A stretch of 64,000 bases of DNA from CAYPNF01 sp964411985. Its GTDB lineage: Bacteria; Verrucomicrobiota; Verrucomicrobiia; Limisphaerales; J093. The notes under the pieces are model-generated. The model was not told the DNA's origin and searched no databases. It saw only the letters and a list, made by a program, of their open reading frames with translations. Position 1 is the stretch's first letter. Each line of letters begins with the position of its first letter. The stretch is taken from positions 5,127 to 69,126 of the forward strand of contig CAYPNF010000045.1 in NCBI GenBank assembly GCA_964411985.1, given 5' to 3'. Shown piece by piece: positions 45,814 through 54,400 of this stretch. Position numbers and translations under genes: made by a program.

Positions 45814-46611
45814 ATGAGTCCTGCACGCATCCGTTCCAGAATCTGCGGTGGGTTGACTTGGGCCTGCCTGCTGGTGTCACTACCCACTCGCGGCGCGGAG
45901 GGAGGAGGGCCTGCTCCAGCCTCGCTAGGCGAAGCGGGTTCCGTGATCACCTGGACTAACAGTCTGGGCATGCGGTTTCGGACTGTGCCGGGAACCCGGG
46001 TGCTCTTCAGCATCTGGGAAACCCGCGTTCAGGACTACCAGGCCTTTGTGGAGGACCGGAAACACCCTTGGTCACCCCCGGGTTTTGCGCACGGACCACA
46101 ACATCCAGTCGCCAATGTCAACTGGGAGGACTCCACGGCCTTTTGCCGGTGGCTGACCGATCGGGAACGAGAGGCCGGAAACCTGTCCGCAAAGCAGAAG
46201 TATCGGTTGCCCACCGACCAGGAGTGGAGCATCGCCGCTGGCGTTAGACCCGAGACGGGAAAGACCCCGGAAGCCCGGATGAAACAGCATCGGGTTTGGC
46301 CTTGGGGTTCCTACTGGCCGCCAGTGGCGGGCGACGGCAATTATGGTGAGAAGCTCAAAATCGACCCATTCCCCGCGACGGCGCCTGTAGGGAGTTCCCG
46401 TCCGAACCCCGCCGGGCTGTTCGACCTGGGCGGGAATGTTTGGGAATGGACGGAGGACTGGTACAATGAGGCGGGGGTGACCAAAGCCCTTCGCGGTGGT
46501 TCGTTCAGTGACTCCCAGCCTTCGTATCTTCTGACCACGTATCGACTCAACGGCACGATGAATCTGACCAATGAGGACTTTGGTTTCCGGCTGGTCCTCG
46601 AGTCCCCTTGA
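45814..46611 (+). CDS. Formylglycine-generating-enzyme-like (SUMF1 fold) exported protein
   Basis: A 265-residue protein with a signal peptide (CLLVSLPTRGAEGG). The SUMF1/FGE-sulfatase fold is shown by NSLGMRFRTVPGTRV, PVANVNWEDSTAFCRWLTD, YRLPTDQEWSIAAGV, FDLGGNVWEWTEDWY and ALRGGSFSDSQP ... DFGFRLV. True sulfatase-modifying enzymes have a paired-cysteine copper site near the end; the corresponding stretch here reads SYLLTTYRLNGTMNLT with no Cys. It is therefore more likely a non-catalytic C-type-lectin-like member. It is tightly coupled to the PQQ-like propeller gene, and no sulfatase is seen in the window. Confidence 0.87.
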   Translation: MSPARIRSRICGGLTWACLLVSLPTRGAEGGGPAPASLGEAGSVITWTNSLGMRFRTVPGTRVLFSIWETRVQDYQAFVEDRKHPWSPPGFAHGPQHPVANVNWEDSTAFCRWLTDREREAGNLSAKQKYRLPTDQEWSIAAGVRPETGKTPEARMKQHRVWPWGSYWPPVAGDGNYGEKLKIDPFPATAPVGSSRPNPAGLFDLGGNVWEWTEDWYNEAGVTKALRGGSFSDSQPSYLLTTYRLNGTMNLTNEDFGFRLVLESP

Positions 46612-46633
46612 GCTTTCAACCGCTGCGAACTCT

Positions 46634-47707
46634 ATGGCCCGACCCGTTCGAATCGAGTATCCTGGTGCGTTCTACCACCTGACCAGCCGAGGGAATCAGG
46701 GTAACCCCATCTTTCGCGACGACGTTGACCGCGGGATGTTTCTCAAGGCCTTGGGTGACGCCTGTGAGCGGACCGGCTGGAGGGTGCATGCCTATGTCCT
46801 GATGCCCAATCACTATCATCTCTTGCTGGAGACTCCGGAACCGAACTTGGTATTGGGGATGAAGTGGCTTCAGGGGACTTACACCAGGAGATTCAACCTG
46901 CGGCACAAGATCAGTGGACATTTGCTTCAAGGCCGATATCGGGCCGTGCTGGTGGATTCGCGGGATGGAGGAAACCTGGAGAAGGTCGCTACCTACATCC
47001 ACCTCAACCCCGCACGCTGCGGGTTGGTTCGGCCAGGTTTGGAACCCCTCGAGCAGTTCGCTTGGAGTAGTTACCCGCTCTATCTTGCGGAAGGGAAGGA
47101 ACGACCGCCGTGGTTGCACGTGGATCAGGTGATGGCAGCTTGTCCCTCGGGTCGAAACCGTCGTGGATATCAGGATTATCAAGAGGCGTTGTCCGCCGAG
47201 CAGGGGCTTCCCGAGACGCGTCAGGAATGGGCGCAACGATGGCAACGGGTCCGACAGGGTTGGTACTTTGGAGAGGATGACTTTCGAGAACGGTTGCTGG
47301 GCCTTGTAGCCGAAGCTGTCCGCGGACATCAGCGCCAGTCGTTTGTCGGTCAGACGATGACCCTGCACGGGGAGCGCGAGGCCGAGGTCTGGCTCAAGGA
47401 CGCGATGGCGCGGCTGGAGGTGACCGAGGCTGACCTGGCCGCAGGGGCAAAGTCGGCTCCCGCAAAGCAGGTGCTTGCCTGGTGGCTCTGGAAACGGACC
47501 CTGGTGTCCCGCGCGTGGATTTCCCGGAGACTTCAGATGGGTGCCGAGGCCGCGATAAGCAGAGCGGTTCGTCTGGTGGAGGTTTCCGTATCCTCGGATA
47601 TCCTCGCCTGGAAGGCCCGTCTGATGGCGCCGGCGGAGCCTCCTTACCCAGAGGTGGCGGAAAGCTCGGGCATGGACCAACTGACCGCACCCACGTTCAT
47701 CGACTGA
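46634..47707 (+). CDS. REP-associated tyrosine transposase (RAYT, IS200/IS605-like)
   Basis: Single-strand-acting Y1 transposase-like protein of 357 residues. It has the RAYT opening MARPVRIEYPGAFYHLTSRG, RDDVDRGMFLKAL, the HUH-type metal site in LMPNHYHLLLETP, a Tyr-containing GTYTRRFN segment, HLLQGRYRAVLVDS and YIHLNPARCGLV. The C-terminal third is an added domain with a helix-turn-helix-like region (SRAWISRRLQMGAEAAISRA), as in longer RAYTs. The frame appears intact and no terminal repeats of its own were found. RAYTs are thought to mobilise REP palindromes; candidate elements are listed at 32252, 44070, 48992 and 50772. It starts 22 bp after the FGE-like gene. Confidence 0.92.
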   Translation: MARPVRIEYPGAFYHLTSRGNQGNPIFRDDVDRGMFLKALGDACERTGWRVHAYVLMPNHYHLLLETPEPNLVLGMKWLQGTYTRRFNLRHKISGHLLQGRYRAVLVDSRDGGNLEKVATYIHLNPARCGLVRPGLEPLEQFAWSSYPLYLAEGKERPPWLHVDQVMAACPSGRNRRGYQDYQEALSAEQGLPETRQEWAQRWQRVRQGWYFGEDDFRERLLGLVAEAVRGHQRQSFVGQTMTLHGEREAEVWLKDAMARLEVTEADLAAGAKSAPAKQVLAWWLWKRTLVSRAWISRRLQMGAEAAISRAVRLVEVSVSSDILAWKARLMAPAEPPYPEVAESSGMDQLTAPTFID

Positions 47708-47729
47708 ACCCCTGTCACGCCCCGTTGCC

Positions 47730-48617
47730 ATGAGAATCTCAAAACCGATCATCCAACCCGAGGGATCGGCCCCGGAGTTCTTCTCCGCGCAGGTTTCTGA
47801 AGCCAGACGCTTCTTTCTGGACCTCGCACCCAATGCCGAGGTGCCGCTAGCGGTCGTCTGTGGCGGGTGCGAACGATGTGCGCCCGAGTACTTGGTGCGA
47901 AGAAGAACCTTCCCCTACTATTCCATCGAGTTTGTCGCGTCAGGACGGGGGCTTCTGCGCATGCAAGGGAAGGAGTATGAACTCGAGCCAGGACGCCTCT
48001 TCCTCTACGGCCCCGGCCTTCCCCACGAGATCTCGACGCTGCCCAGTGCCCCCATGGTGAAGTACTTTGTGGATTTCACCGGCCAACAAGCCCTGCCTCT
48101 TCTGGCGGAGTGTGGCCTGCGCATGGGGCAGGTGGTCCACGTCTTTGCCGACAACGAAGTCCAAGCAGTTTTTGAGGATCTCATCCGCAGCGGCCTGCGA
48201 GTGACGGGACTCAGCTCTCGACTGTGCCTGAAGCTGCTGGAAGTGCTCATCCTGAAGATTGCCGAATCGCTCTCTCCCTGGGAAGGACGCGAGACCCAAG
48301 CCTTCGTGACCTATCGACATTGCCGACAGTTCATCCAGGAGAATTGTCGGAGGTTGCGAAGTCTCGACCAGGTCGCGAGTGAATGTCACCTCAACGGCGC
48401 CTATCTCTGCCGCCTCTTCCGCCGCTATGACCATCAGACCCCTTACCAGTATCTCTTGCGACTCCGGCTCAATCTGGCTGCGGAGGTGCTGCAAAGGCCG
48501 GGGTCGATGGTGAAACAGGCTGCCGAGGAGGCAGGTTTCAGCGACCCATTCCATTTCTCGCGCGCCTTCAAATCCGCATTTGGCCTTTCACCCGCCGCCT
48601 TCCAGAAACTGCGTTGA
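47730..48617 (+). CDS. AraC-family transcriptional regulator
   Basis: A 295-residue activator. The N-terminal cupin-like sensor domain includes YYSIEFVASGRGLLRMQG, YELEPGRLFLYGPGLPHEI and VKYFVDFTG, the pattern of AraC-type sugar-binding beta-barrels. The two helix-turn-helix motifs follow: SLDQVASECHLNGAYLCRLF and VKQAAEEAGFSDPFHFSRAF, ending FGLSPAAFQKLR. A Cys pair (CGGCERC) near residue 45 is a common feature in this branch. It is 22 bp after the transposase gene, but no regulated target is obvious. Confidence 0.9.
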   Translation: MRISKPIIQPEGSAPEFFSAQVSEARRFFLDLAPNAEVPLAVVCGGCERCAPEYLVRRRTFPYYSIEFVASGRGLLRMQGKEYELEPGRLFLYGPGLPHEISTLPSAPMVKYFVDFTGQQALPLLAECGLRMGQVVHVFADNEVQAVFEDLIRSGLRVTGLSSRLCLKLLEVLILKIAESLSPWEGRETQAFVTYRHCRQFIQENCRRLRSLDQVASECHLNGAYLCRLFRRYDHQTPYQYLLRLRLNLAAEVLQRPGSMVKQAAEEAGFSDPFHFSRAFKSAFGLSPAAFQKLR

Positions 48618-48632
48618 GACGAGGAAATCCTA

Positions 48633-48936
48633 AACAGAGGGGACAGGATGAACAAGATGGACAGGATGATGAAGCAGAGGATCCCAAGTCATTTCATCCT
48701 GCAAATCCTGTTCATCCTGTCTCACCCACGAACCTCCGGGAATTCTTGTCTTCCTTCCTGTCCACTTCGGCCTTCTTCATGGTGAACAGAGGGGACAGGA
48801 TGAACAAGATGGACAGGATGACGAAGCAGAGGATCCCAAGTCATTTCATCCTGCAAATCCTGTTCATCCTGTCTCACCCACAAATCTCTGGAAATTCTTG
48901 TCTACCTTCCTGTCCACTTCGGCCTTCTTCATGGTA
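48633..48936. repeat. Two tandem copies of a 152-bp unit
   Basis: Units 48633-48784 and 48785-48936 are nearly identical and both contain GGACAGGATGAACAAGATGG and, further on, its near-complement CATCCTGTTCATCCTGTC, so each can fold into a hairpin of broken arms. The sequence is noncoding by every frame considered. Confidence 0.85.
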
Positions 48937-48991
48937 AACCCTTCCCCGGGCGAAATGGGGGAGGTTAACCACAGAACAGAATCGATTCCAA

Positions 48992-49074
48992 TCTTCGTCG
49001 CGGCCTTAATCGCAGCCTTCGTCGGTTTTAATAGGAGCCGTTCGATTAAGGCTTCGATTAAGGCTGCGACGAAG
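48992..49074. repeat. Palindromic repeat of 84 bp, copy 2
   Basis: The arms begin CTTCGTCGCGGCCTTAATCG and end with AAGGCTGCGACGAAG. Read in reverse complement it aligns with the copy at 32252-32335 almost throughout. It lies 1.3 kb after the RAYT gene. Confidence 0.75.
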
Positions 49075-49149
49075 AGCCAAGGAGGGAACGAGGGCCGGTG
49101 GAGCGATGGCGAGAGAGATTGTGGTACCCAGATGCCTTCCACTTACCAA

Positions 49150-49181
49150 GAAGAACAACCCGCCAGGGAATCTGGCGGGTT
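49150..49181 (-). terminator. Rho-independent terminator-like hairpin
   Basis: A perfect 10-bp stem AACCCGCCAG with a 5-nt loop is followed on the minus strand by GTTCTTCTTGG, T-rich. It lies 36 bp after the stop of the PEP-CTERM remnant. The stem resembles that at 49502-49543. Confidence 0.7.
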
Positions 49182-49216
49182 GAGCGAATGCCTCCAAGGA
49201 GGCAGCGGGAATAGTA

Positions 49217-49516
49217 TTAGGCTTTCACGAAGCGGCGCACTCCGGCGAGGGCAACGAAACCCAAGCCCAGAAGGCTGGCAGTCGTGGAGGCATCGGGAAC
49301 GGAAGCAGAATCCAAGCGCGTAAAGAAACCAGCAGGAATCCCGCCGACTCCGTCACCCTGAATGGTGATTTGATGAGCCCCGGCGCTCAGTATGACGGTT
49401 CCCCAAGAATACCCAGCGCCGCCCCAGGTACCGTGGCCGTGGGCTCCGGCAAACGCAGTCGTCAGAATCGGGTTACCAAAATCAGCTATCCAAGCCGAAA
49501 GCAGGAAAGCAAACAA
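49217..49516 (-). pseudogene. C-terminal remnant of a PEP-CTERM (VPD-type) exported protein
   Basis: Only the last part of a surface protein remains. The C-terminus is a sorting signal with VPDASTTASLLGLGFVAL, then AGVRR and FVKA: motif, hydrophobic helix, basic tail. Such signals are processed by exosortase. The preceding 60 residues (AGAHGHGTWGGAGYSWGTVI, then SAGAHQITIQGDG) resemble a fibre- or carbohydrate-binding beta fold. No signal peptide exists, and the first codons come from inside the terminator of the neighbouring kinase gene, so the N-terminal part was lost, probably by deletion. It might still be expressed, but no start signal supports this. Confidence 0.65.
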
Positions 49517-49543
49517 CCCGCTGGATTCATACGGCGGGTTGTT
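49502..49543 (-). terminator. Rho-independent terminator of the sugar kinase gene
   Basis: A perfect 10-bp stem (AACAACCCGC with GCGGGTTGTT) and a 12-nt loop run into TTTGCTTTCC on the minus strand. It follows the kinase stop at 49572 by about 28 bp. Together with the flanking GATGCC it resembles the hairpin region at 49150. Confidence 0.75.
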
Positions 49544-49571
49544 CTGATGCCCTCAAACAGAGACCGCAGTC

Positions 49572-50654
49572 CTACCTCTGGATCCGTGCAGAGCCGCCCT
49601 TGGCGAAGGCACGCACCTGCTCTACGGTTGCCATGGTGGTGTCGCCTGGGAAGGTGGTGAGGAGGGCGCCGTGGGCCCAGCCCAGCTTCACGGCTTCCTC
49701 GGGGGATTCGCCATTCAGCAGGCCATAGAAGAAGCCGGCCGCATAGCCGTCGCCTCCGCCGACTCGATCCAGGACGTCCAGCTCGCACGTGGGTGCCACG
49801 TAGGTTTGCCCGTTCACCCAGGCGACGGCTCCCCAGCTGTGGCGGTTGGTGGAGTGCACTTCGCGCAGCGTGGTGGCCACCACTTTGATCTGGGGATGTA
49901 CCTGTATAACGCGGTCGATCATCCCGACGAACGCGCTGGGGTCGAGTTTGGACTTGGCGGAGACCTCCGGACCCGGGATGCCCAAGCCCATCTGAAGGTC
50001 TTCCTCGTTTCCTACGAGCACATCGACATTCTTGATAATGCGCTTGAGCACGCTGACCGCACGGTCGTGACCTCCTGAGATGTTCCAAAGTTTCGCGCGG
50101 TAATTGAGGTCAAACGAGACCACTGCCCCGGCGGCTTTGGCGGCTTCCATTCCTTCGATGATGACCTCGGCCGTGGTGGGGGAGAGGGCGGCGAAGATGC
50201 CACCGCTGTGGAACCAGCGGATGCCACCGGCGAAGATGGCGGGCCAGTCGAAATCACCCGGCTTGAGCAGCGCTCCGGCTTCGTTGCAGCGGTTGTAGAA
50301 CACCACCGGCGCACGCACGCCCTGACCGCGGTCGCTGTAAACGGTGGCCATGTTCGGGCCATGCACGCCGTCGTGTTTGAACTGCTTATAAAAGGCGCGC
50401 ACCCCCATCGCCCGGACTCGCTCCGCGATCAGGTCACCAACGGGATAATCTACCATGGCGCTGGCGATCCCCGTGCGCATGCGGAAGCAGTCCGAGAGAT
50501 TGGCGGCCACATTGAATTCGCCTCCGCTGACATGGATCTGGCATTCCGTGGCTTTGCGGAAGGGGATGATGCCGGGGTCGAGTCGGTGCACCAAGGCGCC
50601 GAGCGAGAGCAGGTCGAGATTGCCTTGCTGAGGGATAGTGAAGCCGTAATTCAT
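49572..50654 (-). CDS. PfkB-family carbohydrate kinase (KDG kinase-like)
   Basis: A 360-residue ribokinase-fold enzyme that would phosphorylate a sugar or sugar acid. Motifs are LDLLSLGALVHRLDPG at the start, VSGGEFNVAANLSDC (PfkB motif 1 region), VSFDLNYRAKLW, VLVGNEEDLQMGLG and the ATP/catalytic DRVGGGDGYAAGFFYGLL, with the base Asp in GGGDG. VSFDLNYRAKLW is typical of 2-keto-3-deoxygluconate kinases, consistent with uronic-acid use, though other sugars cannot be excluded. No ribosome-binding site is obvious before the ATG at 50654. It has its own terminator and no kinase-pathway partner in the window. Confidence 0.88.
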   Translation of the reverse strand: MNYGFTIPQQGNLDLLSLGALVHRLDPGIIPFRKATECQIHVSGGEFNVAANLSDCFRMRTGIASAMVDYPVGDLIAERVRAMGVRAFYKQFKHDGVHGPNMATVYSDRGQGVRAPVVFYNRCNEAGALLKPGDFDWPAIFAGGIRWFHSGGIFAALSPTTAEVIIEGMEAAKAAGAVVSFDLNYRAKLWNISGGHDRAVSVLKRIIKNVDVLVGNEEDLQMGLGIPGPEVSAKSKLDPSAFVGMIDRVIQVHPQIKVVATTLREVHSTNRHSWGAVAWVNGQTYVAPTCELDVLDRVGGGDGYAAGFFYGLLNGESPEEAVKLGWAHGALLTTFPGDTTMATVEQVRAFAKGGSARIQR

Positions 50655-50771
50655 AAGATCCGGTGCTTAAAGTTGTAACGTCCAGCAGTGCAGGACTGAG
50701 TAATGGGAAAAGGGTGGCTTTACGGATACGAAAGTCAAATCCTCATTTGGTGGATGATCATGGGGCCTCTT

Positions 50772-51046
50772 CCGTTTTGGCGCCAGCTTTTGGAGTTCGG
50801 TGGGGAGCGAAGTGAAGTGCCGTTTTTTTTTCCCTTTGCGTGGGATGAGGACGAGGACGAGGACGAGGACGAGGAGGACGAGGAGGACGAGGATGAGGAC
50901 GAGGAGGGGCGGCACCTGGGGGGGCGCGCGCACCCATGGGGAGGGGTGTGCGGTGGGGAGGCAAGGTAGGGACATCGCGCTGCGATGTCCGGGGGAGCGG
51001 ACGGCCCGGCGGTCCGTCCCTACCAAGACCTGGCGGAGTTCCATGG
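50772..51046. repeat. Dispersed repeat element, copy C (longest)
   Basis: At 275 bp this copy is the fullest. It starts near CGCCAGCTTTTGGAG, carries a GAGGAC-type tract at about 50847-50909, then hairpins at 50970-50990 (GGACATCGC and complement) and 50999-51019 (GGACGGCC with GGTCCGTCC), and ends CCTGGCGGAGTTCCATGGG. The gap between the kinase gene and the Smr gene otherwise holds no gene that I see. Confidence 0.85.
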
Positions 51047-51109
51047 GCGTTCGCTGACGTGCGTTATCGTGGCTGGTCACAGCTCGGCACTCGGGGTACA
51101 TTTCCATCC

Positions 51110-51466
51110 GTGAACGATGCGCGGTCCAACGATGCGATTCCTGCGGCGCCGGATCCAGGGGAGAACGAACCCATCCCTCTGCCGATCGACGGGGTGTTGG
51201 ATCTCCACGGTTTTCGGCCGCAGGAGATCAAGGAGATCGTGATGGAATATCTGCGGGAGTGCCAGGCTCGCGGACTACTGGAGGTGCGATTGATCCACGG
51301 CAAGGGTATCGGCAACCTGCGGCGAACCGTGCACGCCCTGCTCGCCAAGCATCCTGACGTGGCGCGGTTCGCCGACGCCAGTCAGGTCTTCGGCGGGCTG
51401 GGAGCCACGATGGTGTGGCTGAAGCCGAGATCACCGGTCGAGTCCAGCCATCGGAGCCCGAGCTGA
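51110..51466 (+). CDS. Smr-domain protein
   Basis: A 118-residue protein made almost entirely of one Smr domain (MutS2 C-terminal-like nuclease fold). It contains GVLDLHGFRPQEIKEIV, the DLHG hallmark, VRLIHGKGIGNLRRTVHALL with the HGKG catalytic-loop motif, and VFGGLGATMVWL at the end. Smr domains cut or bind branched DNA or, in collided-ribosome rescue proteins, mRNA. The GTG at 51110 is preferred because the frame upstream continues into the repeat element. It ends 1 bp before the stop of the convergent RND pump gene. Confidence 0.88.
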   Translation: MNDARSNDAIPAAPDPGENEPIPLPIDGVLDLHGFRPQEIKEIVMEYLRECQARGLLEVRLIHGKGIGNLRRTVHALLAKHPDVARFADASQVFGGLGATMVWLKPRSPVESSHRSPS

Positions 51467-51467
51467 T

Positions 51468-54400
51468 CTACACGGAACCTTCCGCTGTGGCTCCGGTGGC
51501 GGCTGGGGCGGACGCAGCGGCTGACAAGGTCTTCTTCTTCGGGGAGAGCAGGATGTAGACCACCGGGACGATGAACAAAGTCAGGAAGGTGGAGGTAGTC
51601 ATGCCAAACACCACGGCCACGCCCAGGGGACGGCGGCTGCCGGCGGCCTCGCCCAGACCCATGGCTACGGGGAGGATCCCGATGATTGTGGAAAAAGCGG
51701 TCATCAAAATGGGGCGGAGGCGGATTCGACCCGCCTCCAGCATGGCGCGGGTGGCATCCAAGCCTGCATCCATCCGCTGATTAGCAAACTCCACCAGCAG
51801 GATCGAGTTCTTGGTCACGAGTCCCAACAGGAGCACGATGCCGATGAGACTGTATACGTTCAGCGTCATCGAGGGCACTTCCGGCAGATGGGTCGTCAGC
51901 CAGGCGATCGGTTTGGGCAGTTGATCGACCGGCACGAAGGACTTGATGATGGCGAGGTTGTTGACGGTGCCGAGGAGCCAGAGGCCGCCGAAAGCGCCGA
52001 GCAAGGCCAGGGGCAGGGCCACCATGATGACGAAGGGATGCCGGAGGCTCTCGAACTGGGCGGCGAGCACCATGTAGACCACCAAGAGGGCGAGAATGAG
52101 AACCTTCACCGACTCTTTGGATCCTTCCTGGACCTCATCGGCTTCGCCGTACCAACGGTAGCTGACGTCCTTGGGCAGGACTTGTTTTAGGATGGTCTCC
52201 GTCCTCTGCATCGCCGCTCCCAGGGACATTCGTTGCACCTGTCCGGAGATCGTGATGGAGCGTTGGCGCGCAAAGCGGTTGATGGCGTTGGGAGAGCCTT
52301 GCTCTTGGGTGGCGAGGACGCTAGAGGCGGGGATAAACCGGCCACCCGAGGTTCGAAGATACATGTCTTGCAGGGTGGTGGGAACGAGACGGCCTTCCCT
52401 CTCCAATTGGGCGATCACTTTGTATTCCTTGCCCTTGACATTGTATCGGGCCACGTCGAGGCCGCCCCAGAGCATTTGGAGGGCTTCGGAGGCCTCGCGG
52501 ACACTGATCCCCATGCTGGCGGCGAGATCACGATCCACTCTTACGGCCAGTTGCGGCTTTTCGAAGTTCAGGTTCACCCGCGGTTGGGCTAGAACGCCGG
52601 CCTTACCGAGTTCCTCCCGAACCTGCTGCCCCACTTTCTCCAGGCTTTCCAACTCGGGTCCTTGCAGCACCAGTTGGTACTGTTCTCCCAGATCGGTGGC
52701 TTTGGGCAGAATTGTGATGGCCTGAACGCCTTTGATTTCGCCAATGAGCTTCATGAACATCGATTCCCGTCCGCCTGGTCGCGCCAACTCGAGAGCTGAC
52801 CTCCGCTTCCCTTCCTTCAGGTCGACGAACATGATGCCGAAGTCCGATTCACCCGGTGCGCCGCGGGCCAGAGCCACGGCGGAGAACATGCTCTGCGTTT
52901 CCGGGAACTGCCGCACGATCTCCTCGGCCTGTTTCAGGTACTTGTCGGTGTACTCGCTGGAAGACCCCTGCGGGGCCAGGATCAGCATGAAGACATACCC
53001 TTTGTCCTCATCTGGCAGAAACTCGCGAGGCAGCATTCGGAATGAGGCGTAGGTAAGCCCCAGGGCGAGCAGCCCCACCAACATCACGAGAACCTTGTGG
53101 CGTACCGCCCAATGGAGAGTGCGGTCGTAGCGGTTTTCCCAGGCACGGAAGAAGGCTTCCAACCCCCGGTAAAGAGCTCCGTGCGTCTCGGGTTCGTGCT
53201 TCAGGAGGCGCGCGCAAAGGGTGGGGGTGAGGGTCAGCGCGACGAAGGCCGAGATTACGACCGACCCGGCGGTGGCTACGGCGAACTCGCGGAACAGAAT
53301 GCCTGTGGTACCCGACTGGAAAGCAATCGGAAGGAATACGGCCACCAGCGTAATCGTGATGGCAATGACCGCACTGGTGATTTCCTTCACTCCCAGCAGC
53401 GCGGCCTCCAGGGGTTCCATGCCAGCCTCAACGTGCCGGAAGATGTTCTCGAGCACCACGATCGCGTCGTCCACCACCACCCCCACCGCCAGCACCATGG
53501 CCAGCAGAGTTAGAATATTGATGCTGTACCCGAAGAAACTAAGGATGAGAAAGGTCCCGATCAGGGAGACGGGCACGGCGATCATCGGAATCATGGTCGA
53601 GCGCAGGTTGCGCAGGAAAGCGAGCATGATCAGCATGACGAGCGCGAAGGCGATGAAGACGGTTTCCTGCACTTCCTTGATCGCTTGTCGGACATAGGTG
53701 GCCGAATCATAAGCGATGTTGACCGTAACGTCCGGAGGCAGGCCGGGTTTGATCTTCGCCATTTCCGCCAAAACCAGGTCCGCCACTTCCACCGCGTTGG
53801 CTTCGGACTGCTTGACGATGCCCAAGCCGATGGCTGGTTTGCCGTTGTAACGGGCGACCGACCTTTCATCCTCGACTCCCAACTCGACCCGCGCGATTTC
53901 CCGCAGTCGAACGGGGGCACCGCTGCGGTAGGCGATCACCAGGTTTTCGAAGTCGCCAGGTTTGCTGAGTTTTCCCAGCGTTCGCACGCTCATCTCCCGC
54001 TCCAGGTTCTCCAACCGGCCGGAAGGCAGTTCGATGCTGTTGTTGCCGAAAGCCACGACCAGGTCGGAGGCCGTGATCTGGTAGGCTGCCATCCGTGCGG
54101 CGTCGAGGCGAACGCGGATGGCCTGTCGTTTCTCACCGCCGAAGTTCACGCCACCCACCCCGGGAATGGTCTGCAACCGGTCCTTGAACTGGCGCTCCCC
54201 GATCTCCGTCAATTCCAGCGTGGAATATCGGTCGCTCGAAAGGGCGATCCAGAGGACTTCCTGCGCGTTGGCATCCTGCTTGGTCACGATCGGCTCTTCA
54301 ATGTCCCTGGGCATGAGCATGCGTACTCGCGCCACGCGGTCGCGCACGTCCTGGGCGGCCACATCGACTTTCCGGTCGAGGTTGAATCGCACGGTGACCA

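Noticed and set aside
45814..46611. Functional sulfatase-activating enzyme
   Set aside because: The region that should carry the paired catalytic cysteines has none, and no sulfatase gene is in the window.
48633..48936. Possible CRISPR array
   Set aside because: Only two 152-bp tandem units without short spacers exist, and no cas gene is near.
50847..50909. Open frame reading as a long Asp/Glu run through the GAGGAC tract
   Set aside because: It lies in a dispersed noncoding repeat with variable tract length between copies and no start signal or homologous protein.
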